From: Adineta ricciae
Lineage: Eukaryota; Rotifera; Eurotatoria; Adinetida; Adinetidae
NCBI GenBank assembly: GCA_905250025.1
Contig: CAJNOJ010000310.1
Span: 1 to 64,000 of the forward strand
Direction of reading: 5' to 3'
Length of the DNA stretch: 64,000 nt
Shown: piece after piece, positions 10,712 through 21,905 of the stretch
Layout of the letters: every line of letters begins with the position of its first letter
Numbering within the stretch: the stretch's first letter is position 1
Translations under genes and position numbers: made by a program
Notes under the pieces: model-generated
What the model was told of the DNA's origin: nothing
The model's database searches: none
What the model saw: the letters and a program-made list of their open reading frames with translations, nothing else

Positions 10712-11277
10712 TTACAATCCAATTCCAAGTAATAGAATTGCTGCAACGAGGAGAAGCAATGCAAAAGCGACATAATTCGCGATGACCATGGCGAATGCGG
10801 AGATGGAGATTGCATATAAACAATAATTTGACCCGGTTGGAGACGTCCACTGAACTTTCCTCATATTTCCATATACACGAGTATTCAAAAGTACGACAAA
10901 TATAAATGCACATGCACCGAATATGAATGCAATTGCACCTAAAGTAGAAAACTAGACTTCATGTCGAAGAAAACGAGAGGTCATTTACCGATTAACATCT
11001 GCATTCCCACACTACTTCCTTTCGCACTTATTTGTGCTGTTGTTAGTCCTTTGCCTGCTTTGAATCGCGCCGGAGTTATAGAGTAGATGAAACCTAATGC
11101 AGCTGCAAAAAAAATCGCCAGAAATACACCGCCAATCGACAAGAATAGCGCAATGTCAGGTTGTAATGGACACAGTTGAACAGAATCAACATAATAAAAC
11201 CCGATTGATAACTCAACCAAGGCGATGAGAAATATTAACGCGATTAGAAACAGAATGAGAACTTTACGAGCTGACAT
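10712..11277 (-). CDS. TMEM272-like tetraspan membrane protein
   Basis: Exons 10989-11277 and 10712-10938 (50-bp intron, donor GTAAATG) give 171 residues. There are four hydrophobic segments at about residues 5-28, 42-65, 92-114 and 134-170, with a basic loop between the second and third. After the first segment comes IGFYYVDSVQLCPLQPDIALFLSIGG, which resembles the TMEM272 pattern IGxxYxxxCPxQPxIPxxLxxGG; the TSPTGSNYCLYAISI segment before the last helix also fits. The family has no established biochemical role. A second member lies at 14236-14907, on the other side of STARD10 and on the opposite strand. Assignment is by motif resemblance only. Confidence 0.72.
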
Positions 11278-11496
11278 TTGATTCTCTTTTCGAATATTTC
11301 TGTCGCCGACAACAACTAGGAATGTTATTGATAAAATCTGTTACCATTTCGATTTTTTTCCCATTGATATGATGTTTTTATTCTTATTTTTCTCCTTCGA
11401 ACAAGATTGTCATTATGGCGCCGTAGAAATTTTTATTTTAAAAAAGAAATTTTTCTTAAATACCCTTCACCTAGCATGTGCTGAATAGCAAAGTAT

Positions 11497-12583
11497 TCAA
11501 TCATCTTTAACAAGATCATCGATTTGAACAGCGTTTTCTCCAATCGCTGCTTCGCTTGTATCTGCCGATGCAGTTAGTGTTTCTTGGGCATTGAATGTTC
11601 CAAGATCAGCTGGATTCAATCGGGGAACAGTCAACTGATCCGGATACAGCCATGGTTTCAAGTGTGGATCATTTTTCGACTTCCATTTGTCATATTTCGT
11701 ACATGCTTTGGCTAATTTTTTGATTATCTAAATCAGAACGAGGTGTTAAAGTTCACCATATCAAACAAAACGTTGCCTTACTTTCGGTACTAAAACTTTC
11801 GATGTTTTATTTACAAACCAAACTGGCAAACTGCCTGAAAGCAAAGAAAATACGATAGCTACAATGGAAAACTTCGAAAAATACTGACCTCCAGGATCAC
11901 ATTGTGTCATGTAATAGAATGTACACGATGACGAACCTTTCGGTATGATTAAAAATCCAGTTAGATAAGAAATTCCACGTACAAAATTCTTTCGCGGTGG
12001 CTCACGCTAGAATATATCAATGAGCGTAGACAAAATAGTCAATTAGAAGAATTATTTACAAGATGATTGACCGAATGATTGAGAATATATTTTTCTTGAT
12101 TACGTCCGAAATCTAACCAAACACGTTGTGTTACAAAATCTCGGTTTTTAAACGGCGGTGGACTTTTTACTAGAGAAGAAATTTTATTATGATTATTTTC
12201 ATAGTTCAATCTGTATATTTCCAACCGGAATAATATCCAATATCACTATTTGGTGAAACAATACAAATATCATTTGATTCTAGCATGGTCGAATCCCATT
12301 TGGCGCGATACGGACCATCATGTAGAACGTCGTAGAGAAGATCCGCTGAAATATCCTTAAACTCCGATTGAACCTACAAACAACAAGATTATTGTATTCA
12401 TCAATTCAATTTAAATAACCTTACACGAACAACATCAAATGCGGAAAGGTCACTTTTCTTCGTAGCTACACGGCATGATGATTTATCATAACACACTGTC
12501 CATCCATCATCATTTGTACATTCGTTCTTGAAATATTTGTAATCTTCATCATCTGGTAGAAAAACTTCTCCGACTTTCATCAT
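11497..12583 (-). CDS. STARD10: STARD10-like START-domain lipid transfer protein
   Basis: Six exons (12425-12583, 12226-12373, 12060-12169, 11889-12006, 11782-11834, 11497-11727) give 272 residues. STARD10 binds phosphatidylcholine and phosphatidylethanolamine and moves them between membranes in the cytosol. Landmarks in order: PDDEDYKYFKNEC at the N-terminus, LLYDVLHDGPYRAKWDSTM, DIGYYS, PPPFKNRDFVTQRVW, NHSVNHL, GSLPVWFVNKTSKVLVPK and HLKPWLYPDQ. These line up with human STARD10 (LYDVLHDIEYRKKWDSNV, LKNRDVITLRSW, GSLPKWVVNKSSQFLAPK, HFKPWLHPEQ). The acidic C-tail ends DDLVKDD. The second intron has an unusual donor, GTTGGA. All phases close. Confidence 0.93.
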
Positions 12584-14235
12584 TTTGATCCGTTCTGAGT
12601 GTGTGTATCAACACGTACACACAATAACAAGTCAAGCTTGACGGGATTAGCTCGCTAATTCATTGGTTATTCAATCATGTACACGTGATGGATAAATGAA
12701 GGACCGAATCAATGATAACCTGTCCGGTATGCGTTGTCTTGTGATAAATAAAAAATTAACTTATGTTTCATCGTTTCGAAATAATTCTAAAGAAGAATTG
12801 ACGATAAAAAAGTGTATCATCGTTAAAATAAAATTGGATTCTGTGTAAATAATTTCAATATAGTCAAGTGTGTAATAGAGACATCTTTTGAGCATGATCA
12901 GATATTGAGTTTTATAACTTGTCAAGTATTTGCATCTTTTTATGGAGAACCCCAAACATTCGTACAGTCTTTTTTTTCTATTCCGCATCTCTAACAATCT
13001 GTTTCAGTTGGAATTCCATCTAGTATTTGCCTCTTCAGCTATATGTGATGATAAACATCTAGAGTATCGTAAGATATCGTATGGAAACGAAGGTCAACAT
13101 CAGGTACTGTTGATATTAATACAGGGAAATGCAACACAACTTTTACCGAAATGATTCTGCCAGTACAGATGACAGATGTAAGAGAGCAAGCAATTTGATA
13201 TTATTAAATTTTAATGGCGAATTTGAATGAATGATTTTAACACAAAAATTTTATAGTAAATGTACCCGGACCTATTAAACGATGCATCTCCTGCTCGTTG
13301 TATAAAATGATGAACAAGGTTATTCGACATATTTTTATCAAATACAATTTGAATTGATAATTTTTTTACTTCTTTTCTTTCGGTTAAATCAATGATAAAC
13401 AAACCAATAACGAGATATGTTTTTACTAATCTTCGTCATCTTCTTCTCTCCTAATCGATCGATCAGATTATGACAAAACTGAGTGAAATTCGATTCATCG
13501 TCTATTTCCACTGCATACGTTTTCTCTAACAACACCGTAGCAACTCTCCTTTAGACAGATTTTTGAATATAATATGATGAAGGTCAGTTACATCGTTTTA
13601 ACATAAAAAAAGAAGAAGAACAGAAATTCTTCTTCACTCCTCCATTCCCTTTCGATTACATACATGTCCTTCAGTGTCTTTTTTTCTTTCTCTTTATATA
13701 ACTAAAAGTTTATTACCTATACACATACACGTACAAAGCCAAAACTGTACCTCACATTTTTTCCTTTCCTGGCATTTTTACGTCTTTTTTATATGTTGTC
13801 ATCGCATCACCGTCGTTTCAATTTCTCCTTCTCTCTTATCTGCAATAGGCGACCCATACGGTTCCTTCTGAATTTTTTCTCTGCCAACAGCGGTAAAGGT
13901 GAGAGTACTACGTATATACACGCGCAAGTAAGAAAAAAAAATCTTCAAAGAACACAAAAGAAAAATTTTGACGGAAGAGAAAAAGAGAAGAAAAGTGAAC
14001 ATGCTTGACACCCAAGGCCATACAAACGTAGAACTAGTAAGAATATGTAGTCGTACATTGACAAATTATATAACAGAAGAAGAGGAAGGACTTGTAAAGA
14101 TGAATAAAGTGAGACGTTTTTCTATCGCTTATCATTTACGATCGGACATTGATCGTTTCGTTTAAAGTTTGTTTTCGATTACAAATATATTGGACTTATG
14201 TCATATCATTCTTTTCTCTAGATTTGAACTTCATT
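12584..14235. other. Divergent intergenic region, possible orphan exon
   Basis: Holds the promoters of STARD10 (minus) and the tetraspan gene (plus). The plus gene probably has a 5' UTR intron, since a CTCTAG acceptor sits at 14216-14221, 14 bp before its ATG. Around 13005-13101 a 96-base open stretch lies between tttcag and GTACTG and reads as 32 codons (starting LEFHLVFASSAICDD). It could be a stray exon, but no neighbour joins it. The rest, notably 13600-13830, is T/C-rich. Confidence 0.4.
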
Positions 14236-14907
14236 ATGGCTACTAAACCCAAAAAAGTTACATATAAAGATCCAGGCGAAGACGATGCTGATTATCTTGA
14301 ACCTTTACAATACGATTTACGTCAACCATTGCCTATACAAACGATACAACCTTCATCTATTAAATATCAAGGTGGATATCTCAGTTCGTTCTATTTTCTG
14401 ATAACCATTCTCCTCTATGCTCCTGTACCTGTTTCGCAATTCGTTATTGGTTTCATCTATGTTGGACAATGTACTGTCCGACAATTTATATCTCCGTATA
14501 TGATTCTCAGCGGTACATCTGGTATTGCTTTTGTCATCGTGGGCATTCTTATTTTCGTTCAACTGAATAAAAAACCATCAATGACGTTAAAAACTTCTGG
14601 TCCTAACCCAAAGTTATTGAAGATTCTCATTCCCGTTTTCATCGTGCTGTTTCTACTTATCATCGCATGGTTTTTTGCTGGACAAGGGATAGTCTTCGAA
14701 GTGAAATTACGCGTCGAGTTCTTTGATCCTGTCCTACCTGAATATTGTCACGGACATTTGTACAAAGCTGCGTATATTCTTATCTTCGTAGATTATCTTC
14801 TATTTCTGGTTGCGGGTGTCTTATACGGAGTTAGTCGCGTATCTCCTCCGTCGGAACAAACGAACAAGAAAAGACCGAACCGTCCAGTTCGAAATGTGCG
14901 AAAATAA
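14236..14907 (+). CDS. TMEM272-like tetraspan membrane protein
   Basis: Single coding exon of 223 residues from ATG 14236, chosen because the frame upstream is interrupted by a splice acceptor. A charged, Pro/Gln-rich cytosolic N-terminus (about 50 residues) is followed by four hydrophobic segments at about 52-76, 89-110, 130-152 and 180-205. The loop IGFIYVGQCTVRQFISPYMILSGTSG matches the TMEM272 pattern, as does the late PEYCHGHLYKAAYILIFV segment. The basic tail ends RPNRPVRNVRK. Related to 10712-11277 but much diverged from it. Function unknown for the family. Confidence 0.72.
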   Translation: MATKPKKVTYKDPGEDDADYLEPLQYDLRQPLPIQTIQPSSIKYQGGYLSSFYFLITILLYAPVPVSQFVIGFIYVGQCTVRQFISPYMILSGTSGIAFVIVGILIFVQLNKKPSMTLKTSGPNPKLLKILIPVFIVLFLLIIAWFFAGQGIVFEVKLRVEFFDPVLPEYCHGHLYKAAYILIFVDYLLFLVAGVLYGVSRVSPPSEQTNKKRPNRPVRNVRK

Positions 14908-16470
14908 AGAGAAAGTTCACTTCTGCTGTATTTTGTAGAAATATTTATGTGTTAATTTGTATTCTTTTTTTTTTAAATATACACTTGGTTTCGAAAAGAA
15001 TTAGGAGAGTAGTGTCTTTTACGAACATTCGAAAGTTATTGACCAAGAAGACTTTTCGTTTGATTTACAATGTTCAATGAAGAAATACTTCTTCTAATAA
15101 ATGACGTAAGAGTCAAGCTGTCAACTTCTGCTCGCGTCATTGACATGTGCAAATATAGGTGTTCACAACAGAAATCTCTAAACTCTATCAGATTAGATCA
15201 GTTATTCTTGATCATGAAGTTGAATTCAAATAAGATCAATGCTCTATGTAGTATTTTGTGCTCTGCTAGTCTGAAAACAGCTGTATACTTCGTCAAACGA
15301 ATATCAGAAAGAAAAGAAAGCCTCTCTCTCTCTCTTCGTAACTTGGATATTTTAACTAAGCAATGATTATTTATTCTTCTTGCAGAAACTTGAAATTTCA
15401 AGGATGATCGTAATTGATGCAAAGGTCAATGGATTATGTTAATTATAAATAAACCAGATGTGCATCGTATTTATTAAGTTAAATGATTTCCATTCCATCT
15501 GGTCTGAAGCATCTTCTATCTATTGTAGAATATCTATATACATTTCCATTATAGACTTCGAAATACATGAGTATTGTTCAAATGCATAGCACACATCAAG
15601 ACATGTTTTGTGCTTATGTAATTGACAGACTTGATCTGAATAATGTACATTGTTTCCATGATGAGCCGAAGAGATTCTCTTGGTGTCTACTAGCTGAATA
15701 GAACAAGTGAAACTTGAGATCTAGATATATCTGAATATTCATGACTATTGAAGATCATTAACTCAATTACAGTTGTACTGATGCCATCATTACAAAAGTA
15801 TTCACTAGTGAATAGAACAGTCCATTTCTTCTGTATAGTTGAGCATGTCTATGATGGCTCTGCATCTAGTAATTGTTTTCTAATTTGGATGTAATTTATC
15901 AAGAAGCTCATGAAATAAATACTTCTGCCAGGTTTCACTCGAATAGTGTATTAAAGTTCGATTAATAATCAAACAATTTGTTTGTTTAATTGAATCAATT
16001 TGAACATTTCTTTTTCTATATACAGAATTACCAACTACAGGCGACCTCTTCTATTTCGTTCAGTATAAAGAGGCTGTCTCCACTGAACAAAATGAACCAT
16101 TCATCATCCTTGAATATTGGCATTTCAAACACCAATAGTAGTGAACCGTATTGTTCTCCTTCATTTTTTTGTGCTACTACTTGAATTATTTGCTATCTTT
16201 TTCTTTTGTTACTTCGTTGCGTTGATGATTGATAATTGAGTGTTCGACAGTCGAGATGTATAGACATACACAACTGTCCGTTTTCTTCTTCTGCTTCTTT
16301 GACTCTCGTTTTCTCTCATCACCGCCGGATTGTTGACTGAGGCATACGCCGAACATTCGATAGTCGTACAAACAATAGACAGCAAATCTCGCTATTGATT
16401 AGTATGTTTACAGAAGAAGTGTATTGATAGTTTTCATTTCAGTATTGAAACGACTCTTGAACATCGAAAC
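14908..16470. other. Intergenic, no gene recognised
   Basis: About 1.5 kb of AT-rich DNA between two plus-strand genes. A polyadenylation-like AATATA lies at 14978. Frames at 15070-15366 and 15990-16184 lack domain or splice support. Confidence 0.45.
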
Positions 16471-17469
16471 ATGGCATCGTCTTTTGCATCTTTCTTTGCT
16501 AAAGACAAGGTAAGTGATTAGATCGATTCTGTTTACAGTTATAGTACTCTTATTTGTAGACTTTTCGTCCGAAGAAGAAATTCGAACAGGGTAATGATTC
16601 ATTCTATAATTGCCAAGAACGATTCTGGTTTGTTTTAAGATACAATGCGATACTCGCTTCATAAACAAGCCAGTGCTTCGTTAAAATCCGGTCTTGATTT
16701 GAAAGAGATTGTCAAACTACCTGACAATGAAGATGAAGATGATTGGATTGCTGTGCATGGTAAGAACTGAAAGCACACGTTTGACATGAACGAACGAGAT
16801 GAATTCTTTCATTATGAATTATTAGTGGTCGACTTTTTCAATCGAATCAATCTGGTCTACGGGATTATTACTGACTATTGTACTCCGCAAAGTTGTCCAA
16901 CGATGTCTGGCGGACCTCGATATGAATATCGGTAAATACTAAAAGCTGTCATTCATCGCCAAAAGCTAAACGAATTCTGCTGATTTCAGATGGTGTGACG
17001 GTGTAAAATATAAAAAGCCAACATCATTAAATGCGCCCAGTTATATAACTTTACTGATGGAATGGGTCGAAACGATCATTAATGATGAAGCAATATTTCC
17101 AGTACAAGTCGGTACACCATTCCCGAAGAATTTTCGTTCGACATGTAAAAAATTACTATCGCGATTATACCGGGTGTTTGTTCATGTTTATGTACATCAT
17201 TTTGATCGCATTATTGACTTGCAAGCGGTAAGATTTGTTTACCATTGTAAACGACACGAATTTTTTACCCCTCTTCCAGGAACCGCATGTCAATATGTGT
17301 TACAAACATTTCTGCTACTTTTGCCACGAATTTGATTTGTTGAAAAGAGAAGAAATGGCTCCGTTGGTAAGATAATTTCGCATATTTTGATATATTTTCA
17401 CATCCTTGGATGCTTTAGTATGAAATGACAAATCGATTGTGTCCAGAGGTACTTGGTGTCGTCAAATAA
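16471..17469 (+). CDS. MOB3: MOB3-type MOB kinase activator
   Basis: Seven exons (16471-16509, 16560-16590, 16640-16759, 16826-16931, 16990-17227, 17280-17366, 17419-17469) give 223 residues. MOB proteins are small zinc-bound adaptors for NDR/LATS and related kinases. The MOB3 pattern is clear: [41 protein letters not shown], the Cys pair in [42 protein letters not shown] and the His pair in HVNMCYKHF. The MOB3-specific PKNF and YEYRW segments separate it from MOB1 and MOB2. Introns are 48-66 bp, and phases close to the stop at 17467-17469. The C-terminus ([12 protein letters not shown]) is a little longer than in human MOB3. Confidence 0.93.
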
Positions 17470-18795
17470 AGTGAAATTATATCCGGCTTAGAAGACTTGA
17501 TTATTTTCAACCGTAGAAAGAAAATCAATTGTACATAAAAGACATTCGATATATATTTAAATAATTTTAAAAGGAAGATTTCTATTCGAAAAGTTGATTT
17601 ATTCGAAATAAATGTATGTGTCAAATAAAAATGTGTAAAGTTTACGCAGTATTCATAGACATTAATTTTGACAACAGTAATTAGGATGTTGTTGTTGTGG
17701 CAGTTGGCTTTGGGAAAGCAACTGACATTTTAGAATTAGGCTTCACTTTCTCAGAGTTTGATTCTTACGAAATTAATATTTAAAAAAAAGACGATTTCAA
17801 ACGGTAGTGAACTTTTCAAAGGATGTCTCTCTAAAATTAGGAAGTTACTTCGATTTGAAGATCACTGGGAAAACTACAACTGGTGATTCAATGATTTTGA
17901 GAGCATCACTAATGTGATATATATTGTTTTGATACATTGCTTACTCGTGTCATGTTTATCTGCAATAACATAGCTCATAAATTCTTCTCTTTGCCATGTT
18001 TTTCTCATGCTCATTCAGATAAACACAATCAACTTCTTACATCTTATAAAAACAGAAGATGAACAAAAATAACATCGTAATCAGCATCTCAGTGTTATCT
18101 TTTCGCAATAGCCGAAATATGCAATAAACTACATGTGTCTGTCTATTAGTGTAGGCTTGTGATTTTTCAGCGAACACATCACACCATCATAACGAAAAAG
18201 TCAACATGAGACTACCAAATGTAACTCGTCTTTGAACTTGTTTGCTTTACAAATTACTCATTTCACATCTCTCCTAATTATTTAGACTATTTCCTATTTC
18301 TCGCCGCTCATTTCATCCTTTTCTTTTCCACATCAACATTATAAATCTGCATACATATATCAAATCACATCCTCGCCCCACATATTCAAATCAAAAACAA
18401 CAATCACCAACATTGTCTCAAACAACATCATTATAATCAAATTTATGAGTTCAATCATTTGCACCTTCTCCTCTCACTTCCTTCCTTCCTTCCTTCCTTC
18501 CTTCCTTTCTTTGAGAACAACAACTATGAAAATTGATCTGCTTTCTTTTCCATTCACATAAATCATCTGCTAAACACACCAACACGTTACGCAAACTTCC
18601 GCGATCACCATCAACATTCAAATATCATTCATTCTTTATTTTTCTTTCTAATCGAAATAACAAATCTTTATTCACATATTTCGAACATTTACATTTACAA
18701 TATCACATCACTGTTCATTCTGTGCTTCTCTCTCTCTCACACACAATTAATATAAATAAATCATTCAAAATACAAAAATAACAATAAACCAACTC
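17470..18795. other. Intergenic, includes duplicated flank
   Basis: No gene seen. From 18230 the sequence is repeated in inverse orientation after the N run at 52805. It is strongly T/C-rich with a CTTC microsatellite at 18478-18506. Confidence 0.5.
18478..18506. repeat. (CTTC)n microsatellite
   Basis: About seven TTCC units in the 3' flank of the C2H2 gene. The right edge of the assembly gap in the inverted copy falls exactly at this tract, which would explain a break in assembly there. Confidence 0.9.
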
Positions 18796-19663
18796 TCAGT
18801 CTTCGTTTTCCACATCGATCATATCTTCATCTTCATCAACACTCTCATCGCCATCCATATGAGATAACGACTGATTTTCTGATTGAAACGAAGATGAAGA
18901 AAAGTCCAATGGTATATCATTGTGATGAGTGCGAACATGTGATCGAAGATTACATGATAATGAGAATCTCTTCATACAATGAACACATTTGAATGGTTTT
19001 TCACCACTATGAATAAGAAGATGATTTCTCAGGTTGGTTTGTTTGGAAAAACCACGAGTACAGATCGAACATCGGAATGGCCATGTACCATTATGAACAT
19101 GTAAATGACATCGAAGATCACCTGGTGTTGCAAAACTTTTCGAACATTGACAACATTTGTGAGGTTTTTCCTACAAATAAACACAATATAATCATCTAGT
19201 ATCAAACTAATCGAATAAAGTCACTTACTTTGCTGTGTGTTAACTTATGATAATAAAGATTCGATGAAGCAGTGAATCGTTTGTTACATATCTCACAGAC
19301 ATGAGGCTTTTCACCTGAATGAATACGACGATGAGTATTGAGTGATGATGAAGTCGAAAATGCTTTTGTACAAATATCACATTCATGTGGTTTTTCACCT
19401 AAAATAATCATATAGAAATCAAATAAGAATGAACTAATGTGAATCTTACCTGTATGTGTACGAATATGTCGAGTTAATAGCGATGGACGATCGAAAGCTT
19501 TCGAACATATGTCACATTGCCACATTCGTCGTTGTTTTTGTTGACTTGTACAAATGGAAGTGTTTGTCAATGACTGAAGAGCTGATCGAGTGACATTGAT
19601 TGTGGAAGTGATCGAAGATGAACATGATGATGGAGCAAGAAGTCGGTCAATCATAAATGACAT
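18796..19663 (-). CDS. Six-finger C2H2 zinc-finger transcription factor
   Basis: Exons 19450-19663, 19229-19398 and 18796-19170 splice to 252 residues. After a Ser/Thr-rich N-terminus (about 47 residues) come six consecutive C2H2 fingers with TGEKP-like linkers: [105 protein letters not shown] and [21 protein letters not shown]. The linker after finger four (NGTWPF) is non-standard. The tail is acidic ([16 protein letters not shown]). It should bind DNA as a sequence-specific regulator in the nucleus; the target is unknown and I cannot assign an orthologue safely. Promoter and 3' flank are duplicated at 52601-53052. Confidence 0.9.
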
Positions 19664-19764
19664 GATTCTCAGTTAGTTAGTCGATTGATATGATATGATG
19701 TTGTAATCTAATGTGTGTGTGTGTTATGTCAGAATGAGCATAATATTACGTAGTCAATACCGTC

Positions 19765-19773
19765 TTATATATA
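19765..19773 (-). promoter_or_regulatory. Probable TATA box of the C2H2 gene
   Basis: On the minus strand this reads TATATATAA, 102 bp upstream of the ATG at 19663. It lies inside the block that is also present, inverted, at 52601-52751. Confidence 0.5.
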
Positions 19774-19844
19774 CGTACATGTCTACATCGATCAACCGTT
19801 CTCTTTTTCTCTCTCTCTCTTTTTCCTTCTCTGTCTCCCTCTCA

Positions 19845-20979
19845 TGTGTATAGGGTCTCGTATTTAGTCGAATGATGGGTGAAAGAAAAGAGAGAAAGAG
19901 AAAGAGGTACGGAGATACAGTTCACAGTTGGTGATCGAGTGGGATCGATTCGCGTGACCACGAATAATTAGATGTTCACTTCTTTTCATTTCCATGTTCA
20001 TTTTCAATTATGATTTCAAGTAGTTTTCTCCTTCAGCTGATGTGGAGATGTGGAGCGGCAGAATGTGTTTGTTGGATGAAGATGTCATCTTTGAGTCACG
20101 TCTTTTGATCGTCTAAGGAATAATTGTGACCAGCGGGCAGTGTTGCTCATCATTGATGTCAATCTTTGAGATGAAACATTATGAAGCGCAAAAAGGTGTC
20201 AATGCATGACATAAGTTATTTAAAGAATACATTCTATAATCGAATATCTTGTTTTGCTCATAGAGAAGAACAGAAATCCAATATATCATCTTCATTTCAT
20301 ATCGTTTCCCATCTTCTCACAATTGAAGATCAAAACATTCATAATCATGATGATAATATTCTTGTTAAACTGTTTTTTCTCTTTCGGACACAAGGGAGAT
20401 AACAGATGGACTCAATATGAGGCAATGTGTCAATCGATTGAAAACATTCACATGTGTGAGGATGAAAGAACAATAATGGTGATGGTTAATCTCATCAGAC
20501 TTGATCGTTTGCACATTTGTGTTTTATAACTCATCAGCACCTTTTCCGTTCGAAATGAAAACATCACAAGATAAATCATCCATAGACGACTTGACACGCG
20601 AAATAGCATTTTCACGGTTCCATTCGTTTTCTGCCGACGGGGATCGTTGGAGAGGGATAAGCCACTTCTAGTAGGTACACCTGTCGATGTCAGTCGCACG
20701 GTAGGAGAAGACTCTCTTGACTTATTCACTTATATACTTGACTTCATTTCCCATTGCATATATTCAAATGAATTCGAACACTTTTTTTTGCAAAAGTGAC
20801 GAATAATTGCAATGTGCTTTTGCACAACAATCGAGTAATGCGAAAATATACAATTATATAAGTGATCTTTCTGTGTATCAGTGAATGCCCAATAGAGATA
20901 AGATCCATTAAATGAAAAATGAAACCAGTTTACTATTACTTTCATATAAACACATTCAGAAAAAAGGAAAATATTATGT
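19845..20979. other. Intergenic, no gene recognised
   Basis: Upstream region of the C2H2 gene and downstream region of the Rab gene. Includes A/G-rich tracts near 19880-19905. The small frames at 20181-20529 and 20448-20945 lack coding support. Confidence 0.45.
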
Positions 20980-21646
20980 TTAACCGTTACAACAAATATT
21001 CGATTTGGTTGTTTTGGTTGTCACACTTGTTGCTGAAATTGTATCATTCGTTCTATTTAGTGAATTTATTTGTTGTTTTGCAGCAATTTGTTTAGCAACT
21101 GTCAAAAATATTTCTCCGACATTATCACCACGTCGTGCCGACGTTTCCATGAAAAGCAACTCATTCTCTTCAGCATATTCACTAACTTCCTGTCTGTTTA
21201 CTTGACGTTTGTCACCTGTAGCTAGATCGAGTTTGTTGCCCACTATTGCAACTACCATGTTGAGCCCATTTGCTGCACGTATTTCTTTAACCCACATCTT
21301 CGCACGACGGAATGACTCACTATTTGTTATGTCGTAAACAACTAAACCTGCCGCAGCATGTCGATAGTACATCGGAGCGAGAGAATGAAATCTAGAATAT
21401 GAATAATGTTTACATCGAGATAAAGAAAGAAGATACAGCCTACCTTTCTTGACCAGCTGTATCCCACAAGTCAATCTTTAGCGCTGTATCAGGATCAATC
21501 TGAACCGAATGTGGGAAGAAGGCACCACCGATTGTAGTTTCAATATGTTCATGACTATAGCCTTTAGTGATACGAAGTGCTAAAGAGGATTTACCGACAC
21601 TTGTGTCACCTAAAAGCACCATTTTGCATCGACCCGAACGACTCAT
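20980..21646 (-). CDS. Rab5-family small GTPase
   Basis: Exons 21444-21646 and 20980-21391 give 204 residues. All GTPase motifs are present: GDTSVGKSS (P-loop), TTIGGAFF (switch I), [18 protein letters not shown] (switch II, Rab5 style), GNKLD and ETSA. The effector loop IGGAFF with [11 protein letters not shown] places it in the Rab5/22/31 group, which acts in early endosome fusion and sorting. The C-terminus ends ICCNG, a double-cysteine site for geranylgeranylation like CCSN of Rab5. The insertion ATGDKRQ after NKLDL and the Thr-rich hypervariable tail are its own. Whether it is the canonical Rab5 or a divergent paralogue needs a tree. Confidence 0.88.
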
Positions 21647-21905
21647 GTGATGGATTTCACAGATAATATATAATAAGTACTACTTTCGAGCTTGAATTTT
21701 TTATTTATACATTCTATTGTGTGGTGATTCACGGGCATTATTGACTTTTCGTCTTATCATTTATGATATAAAACTTGTCAAAGAGATATTATCAAGATAG
21801 AAATCCTTTTCCTTGTCTATTAAGTGTGGCAATGACGAAAAAAGATCACATGTTAAAGAGAAATGACTATCTGTATTAGTCATGCAAAAGCGGTTAGTCA
21901 CCATA

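Larger units (their letters stand above)
18230..19844. repeat. Inverted duplication, complete arm (C2H2 locus)
   Basis: Bases 18230-18477 (248 bp) are the reverse complement of 52805-53052. Bases 19694-19844 (151 bp) are the reverse complement of 52601-52751. No mismatch was seen in either block. The intervening 1,216 bp, holding the entire zinc-finger coding region, is represented at the other locus by 53 Ns. Confidence 0.93.

Noticed and set aside
19802-19832. T/C simple repeat near the C2H2 promoter as a CRISPR or satellite array
   Set aside because: Plain TC-rich low complexity; no spacer-repeat structure.
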